Assembly: GCA_905178155.1 (NCBI GenBank)
Contig: CAJINV010000001.1
Coordinates: 2,532,089-2,596,088 of the forward strand
DNA: 64,000 nt
Source of the DNA: Amoebophrya sp. A120
Taxonomy: Eukaryota > Sar > Dinophyceae > Syndiniales > Amoebophryaceae
Direction of reading: 5' to 3'
The notes below the pieces were generated by a model that saw only the letters and a program-made list of their open reading frames with translations, was not told the DNA's origin and searched no databases. Made by a program: the position numbers and the translations under genes. Below, piece after piece: positions 11,929-22,812 of this stretch. How positions within the stretch are numbered: the first letter of the stretch is position 1; each line of letters starts with the position of its first letter.

Positions 11929-13380
11929 TCAGCTCGCACTGCGCTCTCTTCGCCGTTGCAACTCCGTGAGCTTCTCCAGAATCTCCTGAAGTATGCGGCA
12001 GGCTTCGGGTATGGAATCGCTATTCGGCTCAGATGTCGGAACGTCTGACTCCAATCCGCGTTGGACGGTGCGAATGAGGTAATCTAAGTTTATGTCGCAG
12101 TCGGGCAGCAACTCCAGAAATCGGTCCTTGATCGCTACCACCGCGGGGAGGAACTCGCGCGACTTTGTTGCATACACAGCTGCTTTCACGAGCCCCTTGC
12201 CCCAAGCACTGTCCTGCGCTGGAAACTGATTGAGACTCATCTGCTTTGCCAAAAAGGCGCCCAGCTCTGCAAAAGAACGCCACTTCAACACACTTGTTGC
12301 GCTCCGCGTTTGGTCCAGAAGATCTGAGTGAAGCATGCAAAATGAGAGCATGGTTGCCCCGTGGCCGGACCGCCAGTCGTAAAGTTCTTCCGGCCAGTCC
12401 AGCTCCTGCAACAAGAACAGCAAAGCACGAGGAAGGCTGGTCCTTTTCCGCCAAGCACGGCGCAGAAACAAATGCGGCAAAGGGGACGGGACGACGTCCC
12501 CCTGGTACAAACAGTGGTCTTCCGCGTCTTCAACCGTACACCGGACCCGCATCAATGTTGACACCAGCTCGGCGGCATTGTAGTTTTCTGCGAAATTCAT
12601 GAGCTCGAGAAGCATTTCCGTCAGCTTTACTTGAGCATCCTGGTCCCCTTCCACATCGCGAATCCTTAGGACCCCACGGACGTAGGCCACCGCAAAACGA
12701 TCCCAGCTCTCAACAGTATTGGCTTTTATGGACTGGCAGTATTGCGCCGCAGCGCGAACGACTGCTTGACTACTAACGTCGCACAAGTGGCCTATTCCCT
12801 CGATTGTAAGGCCAAGCACCTCTAGGCACGTGCACGCCGCCGCTTCCTCCGCGCCGTCAAGCGGCCTAGCAATATATATATACGCCGGCAAGTCAAAGCT
12901 TTCATAATCGTCATACGCGGAAATAAAATTTGGACGCAACTTTACAGAGTGCACAATGTGGTCGGACCCTTCCTTCCGACACATTTCCCGCAGCAGGTCC
13001 TTCAGATCTTTAGGCCGCGCAAAATACTGTAGCGCAAATTCACTGGAATCATCTTCCTTCGTCCTGCGTGTGTTACCACCGGAGTCGGCCGCAGCAACAC
13101 TACCGTCTGAATCGTGTTCGTTTTCTTCCTCTGCCTGCCCCTCTCCCCCCTTTTGCGCCTCCTCCCGCCAATTAGATGCGGGCGACAGAAAATCTGCCCC
13201 CTCGCATGGAACAAGGAACAGAAACTTGTAGGACGCAGGCTCGTCAACAAGAAGACCGCTTCTGGTGGGCTTCTGGAGGAAAGCCTCCAAATCCTTCACA
13301 GTCGCGACGAATCCGGGAATTTCCACGACCGCAGCGTCGTCGCCGGCAATGTTGATGAGTTTTAACTGCGACGCCATACT
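11750..13380. repeat. Segmental duplication, copy B
   Basis: Counterpart of 7125-8750; holds paralog 3 with its 3' flank. Confidence 0.85.
11929..13377 (-). CDS. Paralog 3 of the unknown tandem family, single exon
   Basis: A 482-residue protein closely similar to paralog 1 along its whole length: MASQLKLINIAGDD start, FLVPCEGADFLSPASNWREEA block, QKGGEGQAEEE linker and the RRRERSAS C-terminus. The start is taken at the ATG at 13377 to match the paralogs, although the frame stays open a little further upstream. It carries an in-frame insertion relative to paralog 1 (around GSDHIVHSVKLRP). There is no intron at the paralog 2 introner site. Function unknown. Confidence 0.82.
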   Translation of the reverse strand: MASQLKLINIAGDDAAVVEIPGFVATVKDLEAFLQKPTRSGLLVDEPASYKFLFLVPCEGADFLSPASNWREEAQKGGEGQAEEENEHDSDGSVAAADSGGNTRRTKEDDSSEFALQYFARPKDLKDLLREMCRKEGSDHIVHSVKLRPNFISAYDDYESFDLPAYIYIARPLDGAEEAAACTCLEVLGLTIEGIGHLCDVSSQAVVRAAAQYCQSIKANTVESWDRFAVAYVRGVLRIRDVEGDQDAQVKLTEMLLELMNFAENYNAAELVSTLMRVRCTVEDAEDHCLYQGDVVPSPLPHLFLRRAWRKRTSLPRALLFLLQELDWPEELYDWRSGHGATMLSFCMLHSDLLDQTRSATSVLKWRSFAELGAFLAKQMSLNQFPAQDSAWGKGLVKAAVYATKSREFLPAVVAIKDRFLELLPDCDINLDYLIRTVQRGLESDVPTSEPNSDSIPEACRILQEILEKLTELQRRRERSAS

Positions 13381-14390
13381 GTTTGAAAATGTAAAAAACC
13401 TGTACCGAAAGAAAGCAACACCCACACGAAAATCAGTGACTACAGAAGCATTCCCTCTAACTGCGCTGTTAGAGAGTCACACAGCTAAGCACGTAGTGAC
13501 CTCAAGCCCTCTCGTTTGTCCTGCTAAAGACCGGATCCAGATCCTTCTAAGCGTTCGGGAAAGAAAAGAAAAAGCGTTCAACGCTGCTAGGATCTTCTTC
13601 AGGCCACCACAGTAACGGAAGTTTCATAGAACTTTGTCGTCCGCTAAGGACTAGACGTGCAAACTATGAGCGCACTGATGCCGAACTTCTCAGGCCAGAA
13701 CCTCACGTCCTGGTTCGCATTTCTCTGTATTCGAATGATCAGCGCATCATTTTTCCGTCGGTTCTGTATACAGAGAATCTAGCATTGATGTCGGGGTTAA
13801 CATAACGACACCGGAAATCTATCGTCGTCTAGTGCAGCGAGGCCAGTTGGGAACGTAGAATGATAGCAGTAGGGACCGAGAACAAGGCCAGCTTGGATCC
13901 TAGTCAATGTCGAACAGATGCGAACCTCACACGGCTATCGATGCTGGAGCACCAAAAGTGGGAAAGAGTGTTGCACTGCACCCACAGACTGCATTGCGCG
14001 CGCAGTAGACGCGTCAACTACACAAATAAATTCGAAAACCCTAGAGCGCCGCTCCTGGAGTGATTTTCATTTATTGTCCTCACGAAGCCTGCTCGCGAGC
14101 GCAGCCAGAGTGCCTGGCAGTTGTCCTGAGGAATTTCTCCCCTGACCTTGTTCACGACCGCCAGAGTATACAACTTCAAACCCAAAGAACTCTCCGCCGA
14201 TGGAAACGCAGTGCCTGGTATCATCTTCCCAAGTGAAGTCCTCAGCCGCAAAAAAAAAGCTACCAAATGCGGGCCCATCCCCCAACTTCCTCGCCCCGTC
14301 GGAACCGCACTGCCCGTGTTGGGAGAATTCGTTGCTGGTGCCGTTATATTCCGTACAAGAGCCTAGCTGCGCTCCGCCAATCCCTCCTCG
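13378..14390. other. Intergenic region
   Basis: No supported gene. It includes the duplicated flank at 13865-14090 with no paralog gene next to it, which suggests a fourth unit that lost its gene or only partly duplicated. Confidence 0.5.
13865..14090. repeat. Duplicated flank, copy 2
   Basis: Matches 11510-11730, including the run from CCCTAGAGCGCCGCTCCTGG through the following GTGATTTTC and GTCCTCACGAA. Confidence 0.85.
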
Positions 14391-16214
14391 CTACTGCGCT
14401 TTCTTCATCCGGTCAAACGCCGTCGTGCTGTGGACCACCTCGTCGTCCTCAAATAGCGCTTTTATCGTCTGTTTGAGCAGAAAGCCGAACACCACCAGTA
14501 CCACCGCCAGAGCGAACGCCACCAGAAACATCGCGATCGTGAAGCTGACCACCGGGAAGCCCGGCTTCGGGCCTTGCTTTCTCTTCTTCTTCGGAAACCC
14601 GCTGTCCATCTTCATATTTGCCATTAAATCCAACTCCCCGTCGTCGTACGAGTAGTACTGCGCCAACTCCTGATAAACGCCGCAAATTCTCAGAACCTCC
14701 CGCAAATGAAACCAGATCGTGCTAAGCCGGTTCCGGTCCTGCTTCATCACGAACGGCCACCTCTTGTCGAGGAAGTCGAACAGATCGGCGGACCGGTTGG
14801 ACCCCTTTTCCTGCACGGGGAGGGCGGAGACCAGTTGGTCAAGGGTGAAAAGATCCTTGTCCTCGTACCAGCTATTGAAATTATCCGTTATCAACCACAG
14901 CCGGGGCAGGTCGGCCTCAAAAATGTTCATCGGGGCCAGGCTCTTCGCGAACTCGTTGCCGTTCAAAACCCCCAGGAGAACCCCGCTCTCCCGGAAAACT
15001 TCGCCGAGGCGCCGGCTGTGAGAGAGGTTTACAACAGAGTACTTAATCTATGAAAATCTCTTCTCCGGGACTGCTCGTATCTATTGGAAATCAATGATGT
15101 TTGTTAGTTCATGCTTAACTCAAATTTCTTCGAACAGCCCGACCCAAACAAGTTAGAGTCGGTATTCCATCATCAAACATTGTAACCAAATCACTCAGTA
15201 CGCGGCCACAATGGTTCGCTCGTCCTCGAACTTAGCCTCCGGGAGTACATACAGCAAAACCGGTCGCCCGGCGCGGACGAATTGCGCGAAAAACTCGTTT
15301 GTGACGTTCCACACGCCCGGGTATTTATTCACCGCCACCCAGTCCTGCAGCGGTACATTGTCTGGTTTCCGAGAACTAATCGCGTCCGAGTACATGCCGC
15401 GCATCCGGTACACGTTTTTGTATAAATTTTGCATGCCCGCCATGCTGTAAAACCCGGGTTCCGGCATCCAACGGTTCTTTTCATTCTGAGCCACCCGCGC
15501 GAACTGGTGGCGGTCGCGCAGATCCCGCGCCACGCGCTCGAACTGCAGGGGAACCGGCTTCGGGCCCACGTACACAAACCAGCTCTCGTGCTCCGTGGTG
15601 GAGTCCACGCCGCCCGTGGGATTTTTGCCGTGGTAGTCGAAGAGGTCGTTCTCGCTCTTCAAATCCCGAACGAGCGGCCGCCGCGTCATCCGGTCGGCGA
15701 ACGCACGGAACGCCTCGGCGGTGCGCGGCCCGCTGTAGGGCCGCCAATTGATCGTCGTGGTGGTCGTCGCGTTTGAGGTTGTGTTGCTGGCGCCAGCAGC
15801 TCCCTGCATCTCGATCTCATCCCGGTAGTAGATCGCGGGGTAGCCCTGCACCTGAAACAGCCGCGGCAGCGTCTTGTCGTCCGTGCAGTCTGCGTGAAGA
15901 AACGTGACTTCTTCCAATTTGTCCTGCTGCGTATTTTTACTCCCATTTCGCGCCGGCGGAAGCTCTGCCGCCTTTTGGAAGTGGGGAAAGGTTCGCTTGC
16001 AGATACCGCACCAGTTTACGTGCAGCATCAGGAAGTACGGCTGGTCGGCCTTGACAACGGCATCGAGGCCTTCTGCGGTCACCTCCAGCAACTTGTGTGC
16101 GGGGCTGTCTACTGGGAGGTCGGAAGCTGCGCCAGCACGCGATCCCACCGCGATAATGCAGGCGAGGAAAAGAACGGTGCGGGAAGCGACGAATGAAAAT
16201 GAATACGCCGCCAT
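14391..16214 (-). CDS. Transmembrane thioredoxin-related protein (PDI/TMX-like)
   Basis: Likely an ER membrane thiol-disulfide oxidoreductase. Exons 16214-15202 and 15015-14391 with one canonical GT-AG intron; 1638 nt (545 residues). The signal peptide is at about residues 1-30 (hydrophobic TVLFLACIIAVG). The thioredoxin domain at about 40-170 has the active-site motif WCGIC in HVNWCGICKRTFPHF and the cis-proline region GYPAIYY. A second thioredoxin-like region follows. A C-terminal transmembrane segment lies at about residues 495-520 (FTIAMFLVAFALAVVLVVFGFL). The protein ends Lys-Lys-Ala-Gln, which fits a KKXX ER-retrieval signal on a cytosolic tail. The start is the ATG that begins the signal peptide. 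TMX3 is the nearest family by layout; CGIC is not the common CGHC. Confidence 0.85.
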
Positions 16215-17004
16215 TTTTTTCTCTGGTGCAAGTTGTAGGCCACGAATTTTGCCAATGCTCCGTCCCAATGAATGATCGTGGCTCCTGCTAACCGTAACCA
16301 GAACTTAGAGTTGGATCTTTTCTGTCACGCAGCGCAAAAAAAATTCTGCGCTCTGGTGGTTAAAAAAACTTTAAATTTCTTTTTCGGACCGCAGCGATCA
16401 AGCGGACTATGGAAACGTGAACAACAAGTCCGGATTGCGCCTTTCCCAGGCGGGGCGGGTTTGCTCATAAAGATGAACCGGCAGTGATTCCATATGCGTC
16501 TACTTCACGGCAAACATACAAACAAACAACGCTGCTACGTCGACTTCGCTGCGTGGTCCCTTGGCTCTCACATGTGGCAAAATGGGAAACGTTTTATGTG
16601 GCAGTTGCAGTCGTGCAAAGGACTACAAAAAAGCATTTTCCGTGGGTGTAACCAAAAAAATGGATGTATCTCAGGATGCAAATATCTCCTCTACATGTAC
16701 AGCAGCGACTACGTATTAAGTGGCTTCAGTAGTTTCATTTTGTGCTGCAGAAAAGAACGAGCTTCGACATCTACCTACCATACCACCATAGCAAGGAGGG
16801 CAGTCCGCTACTTTTGAAAGTGTAAACAAAAACTAAGAACATACCTGACATAAAGATAAAAGGCATCACAGTCCAGCTGATCATTAATTATGCAACAAGA
16901 ACGAACAACAGCGGCATAGATATCATATCGAACAGTTTTTCAATAATCGATGCCCTTTAGTACTACGGTACACCGTACATGCTCAACTTCAACCCCCTCT
17001 TGCT
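16215..17004. other. Intergenic region
   Basis: No supported gene, RNA or repeat. Confidence 0.5.
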
Positions 17005-19306
17005 TCAAAAAGCTGCTCTCGGACTGAGATGCGCGGGCCGCATCACCTCGGAAATGCAGCTTCGAATGGCTTTATTGCGCCGCTCAACGTCTTTGTAACG
17101 TTCCACGACAACGTCCTGCGCGACCCGGCAACCGCGAAGTCTCGCCTGCAAGTCAATGTTCTCCTTCTGTGCCTGTGCCAGCAGAGCTCGAGTCCTGCAT
17201 AGAAGGTTGACGTAAAAATTCACATTCAAATGATAAGTTAGTGGCTCGTTTGTTTCAAACAATGAGCATGCCACAAGGAACGAAGGTCCTTGTCTCCTTC
17301 TAAAAAGCAGTGGAGTAGCAAGAATACTTGTGTATCTCGCTTGTCAGCGCTCGCATGGCTGCAATTTCGCTTTTCAGCGTCCGGTCCACCGCATCGTAGT
17401 CAGTTCGAAGCTGCGAAACTTCTGCGCCTAGCGCCCCATTGTGTCTCTGGAGCCCCAGCAATGTGTTCTCCAGAACCTGAAAAGAGAAGCAGAGAAGACT
17501 GATCGAGAACCGCCTCATGTTCCAAAGTCGCCAAGGGAAAAAAATCGCAAAAAACGCCGGGAGTTTTAACATCGCAAAACCAAACCACGGCAAACCTTAA
17601 CGTCGCTGGACTTGTCGCCAAACCTCGCGTTCACCTGCTTGCTCTGTATTGTGTCGGCCTGCGTTTCATGCATTGCAAATATGTCTGGATCTAGATCTGA
17701 CGAGTTGTCAGCGATGCTATGCATGAGTGACAATTATCTGTATCTGACCGCAGTAAACGCATAACAAATTTATTCTGAATCTGATCGCGTTCTTGCATAA
17801 CGACGTGGCAGCCAGTGCCATTCCAGAGTTCAGGGATATCCCTACCCAAGTCTGGCAATTTTCCAGACCCCGATGTATTTGCATTTGATACGTTTTGATT
17901 CGTATGTTCTCGCCCTTTCGCGACAGAATGCCCTCCTTCCGCCGCAGCTCGGCCACGTGCTTGGCGAGCCTCTCTTTCCGCTTTTTCGTCAAACTCAATT
18001 GGGCCGTCACTGTGATATTAGGTTTTGCAGTGGAAAAGGGCCCTGACTTTGGCAAGTGGGTTTATTCTCGATTTTTCGTCTTTTCAGGAACGAAGAGGAT
18101 AAAGATTAACAACAACAAGCATCGTCGTCTAAAACGAAGTCCTCCCAATAAAGTACTTTCTTTCGCGTACTGCACCACATTGTTTTGGTCCAACTTCGTC
18201 TCGTCGCGCGTGAGGAACAGCGAAAATTCTTCCTTCCCCCGTGCCGTGTGCAGGGGCGACCGCGGCGGGCTGCTGCTCGTTTTCGATCGGGACTGACGCG
18301 AGGAGTCATGGTGGGCAGGCCACTAGCCCCCGGACGGTGTTTGGGATATGTTTTAAAAATTGCGAAATTTATTGCACCAAAAAAAAAACGATCGGGGCCC
18401 AGAATGTGGGCGGACGGTTCACTACCCCTTTCGGGGTCGCGGCTTGCATCGTCCGCGCTTTGCAGGTAAGATCGGACGCCCGCCCGATTTTCCCTTGCGT
18501 ATAATTTTTCGCCCTGGGTTGGAGCGCTCTGTTCCGCTGTGCAAATCGGTGACACTTCAACTGCGACACAGAAGCTGGCAAACGGGCCAGTAAGTAATTA
18601 CCGAGACGGCGCGAGAACTCAGCAGATGGCACAGCATCAACTTATTCAGACCCCAGGGCCCCGGTGCACACTGACATCGGCGCAGCAGAGTTGCTTTTCA
18701 CATATTTTTCCGAGAACATGCTGCAGAAAGTACCCGAAGAATGTCATTTCTATTTAGAAACGGGATCACTTGGGTACATTATCTGGGTACATTATTTTGG
18801 TACATTATTTCGGCGCATTATTTGGGCACATTTTTTCGGCACATTTTTCCGGCACATTTTTTCGCTGCTTCTTGATTTTGGCGCAAGCGCGGGCACGTGG
18901 CAAGGCGATCGCGCGCTTTTTATTATGATACGGCCAACGAGGCCGCCACACTGTACGTAGCACACAGAAACTGCGCTGCCGAGGGATTGGGCGCGCTGGG
19001 GAGCGGCGCCTGGTCTCCAACCGAACAAACACAGGAATCTCCGCTGCGGAGGTGCAGGCGCCGTTATCCGCGTCCTGTTGTCGAAAGCGCTCCACTTCGT
19101 CCAGTTTCCGGCAGCAGACGCAATTTTTTAAATTTTAAAAAAAAAAGTAATGCAAAGTTGCAATTTTCTACGGACATCTCGGGACCGTCCGGGGGCTAGT
19201 GGCTTGCCCGTCCTGACGAGGAGGTGGGGTGGAGCACACTGCGAGGCGAAGGCAATAGGGTTGCGCTAATCCGCGAGGGCGGACGAAAGGTCGGGGAGGT
19301 TGGCAT
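17005..19306 (-). CDS. Small coiled-coil protein, gene split by two TIR elements
   Basis: Exons 19306-19218, 18299-18157, 18009-17891, 17661-17596, 17476-17328 and 17194-17005; 756 nt (251 residues). The protein has a Ser/Pro/Arg-rich N-terminus (MPTSPTFRPPSR, then SPPRSPLHTARGKEEF) and a long charged helical region with heptad-like spacing (KKRKERLAKHVAELRRKEG, LRTDYDAVDRTLKSEIAAMRA, LLAQAQKENIDLQARLRG). I do not recognise a family; a cytoskeletal or flagellar role is possible but unsupported. Introns after exons 2, 4 and 5 are GT-AG. The first intron is the 913-bp TIR element and the third is a 224-bp introner. The reading frame is open from ATG to TGA only if both elements are removed with one TSD copy each. 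Confidence 0.78.
17667..17890 (-). mobile_element. Introner in the coiled-coil gene (224 bp, TSD AAACG)
   Basis: On the gene strand it begins TATCAAATGCAAATACATCG; the other end reverse-complemented reads CATGCATTGCAAATATGTCT. Flanks are perfect AAACG copies (plus-strand cgttt at 17662-17666 and 17891-17895). Excision joins ATC AAA ACG CAG GCC in frame. The best splice reading is GT-AC (GTATCA...GAAAC); GT-AG is not possible. Confidence 0.9.
18305..19217 (-). mobile_element. Large TIR element acting as an intron (913 bp, TSD GAGGA)
   Basis: The left end reads GTCATGGTGGGCAGGCCACT and the reverse complement of the right end reads GTCAGGACGGGCAAGCCACT; the inverted repeat continues through AGCCCCCGGACGGT and, more loosely, to about 75 bp. 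Perfect GAGGA copies flank it (18300-18304 and 19218-19222). It has no long open frame, carries A/T-rich tracts just inside each end and a 13-bp tandem array at 18772-18862. It lies inside the first coding exon of the coiled-coil gene, and its precise removal with one TSD copy restores that frame. It looks like a non-autonomous DNA transposon that is spliced out. Confidence 0.85.
18772..18862. repeat. 13-bp tandem array inside the 913-bp element
   Basis: Seven units of the form GGGTACATTATTT, grading to CGGCACATTTTTT toward the right. The gradual base changes along the array suggest unit-by-unit expansion. Confidence 0.85.
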
Positions 19307-19450
19307 GTCTTTTTTATTGAGGGCGAGTGTTTAAAACCTAAAAAAATGATAAAACCGCACTGGTGTTGACCCGGATCCTATCATCCACGCCCTTTTTACC
19401 TTGCAGGTGTGCAACATCAGAAACAAAACCTTCTCTCTTTCGCTCCTCGG

Positions 19451-22400
19451 TTAACGAGTCTGTTGCAGCGGACCAACGAAAAGTCCCTCGACTCCTTGCA
19501 ACTCGAAGAACCTTGCGTCCTCCACACATCGTGAGAAAAAACCTGCACACCTTTTCGCTCCGACTGTGATATCACGGCCCCGGCCGAGATTAACCACCCC
19601 ATTACTTACAGATCCAAACATCCAACGTAACCGGAAGAACAAAAAGCGCGCACGAAAAACAAAGATTTGTGTATACAAGCGCTCTATCGAGAAAACGCTG
19701 TTCGCATTCTCCTGCTGTCGTTCTGCTTGCAGAGGACTTTCCCTTTCCATCCTCTTCAATAAAATCGCCGAAAGGTGCAGCTGCATTCCCTTCCGAAAAT
19801 TTCTTCAAAAAGGCATTCAAAGCGGCTGGATCGTTGATCTGCGGATATCGTTTGTTCACTCCCGCCTCTTCACGATTTGGCTCTTCTTGGAGAATATTTC
19901 CACGACTGGAATTCTGTGCCCGCAACGAAGCAGACGCGCCAGTTCTTCCATTTCCAAAAAACTCCTCTTCCCCAAAACCTCGCTCCTCCTTCTTCTCACT
20001 CTCCTGCGCACCACCTTTCTTTGGATCGTACCTCCACGCATGCCGCACTAGCACCGCGAGCAACGTCCAAAAGAGAATGGCCACGCGCGGGTAGTTATGC
20101 ATTGCAAATATGTCTGGGTCTGCAAGGTTGGAACTTGCAATGCTGGCTCTCCATATCTAGGACATCTGTATCCCATACCCAACAAAAGTCGCAGCCTCTT
20201 TTGTATATGCAAACACGCAGCTTCTCATGCGGATTGCCTATGAGAAAGCGTTCTCGAAAGTGGTCATGCTAGACTGCATTCAGATCTGTTTTCATCGTCC
20301 ACATCTTAGCGTCACAAGTTTCCAGACCCAGACATATTTGCATTTGATAGTAATTCCCGAAGTGCGTCCACCAAGAGACGTAACCTGGCGGTTTCCGGCT
20401 GACGTTCCGCGCAATGTTGCTACCCCCATCTCCAAGGACGCAGTGGCGGAAAACAGTGTCTCGGAGGACCGCAATGGGAAACTGGAGGAGCAGGGACCTG
20501 GCGGATGTCTTCACGTGCGCACCAAGGAAGGGTGGCACTTTCCGGTCGTAGAGAAGCTGCACTTCAACTTTCGATAATGCTGAAACAGGCTTTGATATTT
20601 CTCTTTGCTGACTTGTGCTGGACCAAGCCGCATCTTTTGGTCGTCCTTCATTTTCTTCGCTGTTGTACAACAAATCGGAAGTCGCAAGAGAAAAGAGCGG
20701 GATTGTTTCGCGTGAAATCAAACACAAGGCGAAGATCTCACCGGTGTTAGTAGCCGCAACAACGACGCGCCGGTTCGTCGGCAAGTGCACCATGGAAGTT
20801 ATTGAGTATCCCGGGATAGTCGCCGGGAAAAGCAGCTTGCTCCGTCTGTCGCCGGTGTTCCTCCTCGAAAAGCTGGCGTGGAGCTGTGCTTGCTGTGGCG
20901 CAAACGTGAATTGCTCCACGACCGCGCAAGTACGGTCTTGGAACATGTTCCTTCGCGCCGTTGTTCCAACGGTCTGGTGGTCGTCCGGCGAGGACACCTT
21001 TTCCCGCAATCTCAGCACTGCAATCCGCGTGGTATTCTCGAACCCGACGAAGACACGAGTGCCGTCGGAGTGGGCGGCGACGGTGCTGATCGCACCGGCC
21101 GGCAAATTGCACGGCTTCGCCTGCCACTCCGTCGCGAAGGAACCGTAGAGGCCGACCTGGTGCTTGGTGTAAAAAATTGCGTTGCTACCGGGCGGGGTCT
21201 CGATTTTGAAAACAGATTCGGGAAACAAGCGAACGTCTTGCACAATCGCGCCGTCGCGACGGTTCTGGATTCGAAGGGCGCCAGGGACGAACTGTGAAGT
21301 GTTTCTCGCAGGACTGATTGCTGCTCGAAGTCCGGTGAATAGAAAACGGCTGTCCTGACTGAATCTGATCTCCTGTGTAGACTCTGCATTGATGGTGTTC
21401 TGCAGAAATCCTACCTCGTTACCGTTTGTACAGTTGCTCCTACTTTCAAGTTGTACCAAAGCGCCACCTGCGTCGAAGCTGCTACTGCACTTTTCTAGGC
21501 CGACGGCCCCGCCGCTTTGATTTTCCTTTTCCAATTGCAGCAAGTAATCCGTCAGATTGAGTCGGCGGCCCAGTCTACTACGATGGCTTCTTCTCGGGGG
21601 GACAGAGGGAGCGAAATGTGGTTCACTTCCTGAGCTCGATATCGCATGCTTTATTCCGAACAAATCTTTTTTCGTGGGGACAATCTGAGCCGTTCCAAAC
21701 CGCACGACAAGCTGTTCGACTGGGAGTTTGACACTTACCAAGACAGGGACGATAACGATACTGCCGTCTACAGTTTCATACGCCAGCAACTTGTCCTCGT
21801 TCTGCGAACCTGTAACGTCGAACGGCCCAGCGGGCCAGAGGCGCCGCGGCAGAGGCTCGGCTACTGGCAAGGCAGTTTCAACATCATCTGCAGGTAGTAT
21901 TTCCGCCTGTATGATCCGGAGTTCGTCCGCTGTTATGCCAAGTTCGTCTTTGTTAAAAGAATTCTCACAAGAACCAGCAGGAGCACTGCGATCCTCACTT
22001 GAACATGTGGCGTTTGAAGTGAAAACCTGTCGCGATGACCTGCTAGTACGAGCATCCTCTTCTTGTTCTTTTGGTGGTAAAGCAAGCCTCGTTCCATCCC
22101 ACGAACCGAGAACTCTTCCGTTGTCTGGGTTCAAGACGTGAAAACTGTTTCTTTCCTTCCCAACCACTACGACCGACGGCACGCGCGCAGCACTTCTGCG
22201 AAGGACGAGAAGTCTCGCGGACTTTTCCAGCACGATGGTCTCTTTCACGGTCGCGGACAGAAAAATCTCCTTTTGCTCAGTGGTTGTACTATTCCCAGAT
22301 TGCGTTGAGGAACAATTCCGTGAATTCATCAGACCTGCACTGGATGTTGCGCTTTCTGCTTTCATTCGTTCCAGAATCTGCAGCGCCGTTTTGTGGTTCC

Positions 22401-22557
22401 AAATTGCCGTGCTCAGTGCGTCTTCGCTGCTGGCACAGATTCCGAAGACCGGCAGCAGAAAGAGGAAAAGAGAAACCGACAGAGGCTGCATGTTGACTAC
22501 TGCTGTCATCAAGTACTGAGCGAGGGTTCTTGATTTTGCTTGCTCAGATCGATTCAT
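19451..22557 (-). CDS. Type I membrane protein with lumenal beta-propeller-like region
   Basis: Exons 22557-20350, 20090-19610 and 19542-19451; 2781 nt (926 residues). It has an N-terminal signal peptide (LSVSLFLFLLPVFGICA; the inner ATG of MQPLSV is a possible alternative start). The long ectodomain has repeated short strands typical of PQQ/WD-like propellers (VVVVGKERNSFHVLNPDNGRVLGSWDG, SDGTRVFVGFENTTRIAVL, RRVVVAATNTGEIFALCL). One transmembrane segment (VAILFWTLLAVLVRHAW) lies at about residues 740-757, immediately after the introner insertion site. A charged cytosolic tail follows, rich in Glu, Lys and Gly. The layout resembles ER-lumen sensor or EMC1-like proteins, but no kinase or RNase domain is present, so I assign no function. 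Confidence 0.75.
20096..20349 (-). mobile_element. Introner in the membrane-protein gene (254 bp)
   Basis: On the gene strand it begins TATCAAATGCAAATATGTCT; the reverse complement of the far end begins TATGCATTGCAAATATGTCT. The flanks ATTAC and ACTAC are a 4/5 TSD (plus-strand 20091-20095 and 20350-20354). Excision joins TTC GGG AAY TAC CCG in frame, just before the transmembrane segment. No GT-AG placement exists. Confidence 0.9.
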
Positions 22558-22812
22558 CTCGTGAAGAAGTTATCAGATCGACCGGACGGCGATGCACCCA
22601 GTTCGGATGTCCGGTGGCTGGCTCTACTCAACTACAAATTGCGAACACTTGCAAAAAGAGGCTCGCTTCCGGCGTAGTTTCTGGCGCATTTCTACTTGCC
22701 GCATACATATCTCCAATAGAGGCAGCCTGCCTCATCCACGACTCTTATCTGTGCGAAACTGTGTGTGGGAAACCAACATCTGTGCGGGAAACCAAAACCA
22801 TAGACGCTGTCC
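22558..22812. other. Short intergenic gap
   Basis: About 255 bp between two minus-strand genes, with no gene supported; it shows how tightly the cluster is packed. Confidence 0.5.

Noticed and set aside
18772-18862. Independent minisatellite locus
   Set aside because: It lies wholly inside the 913-bp TIR element and is best described as part of it.
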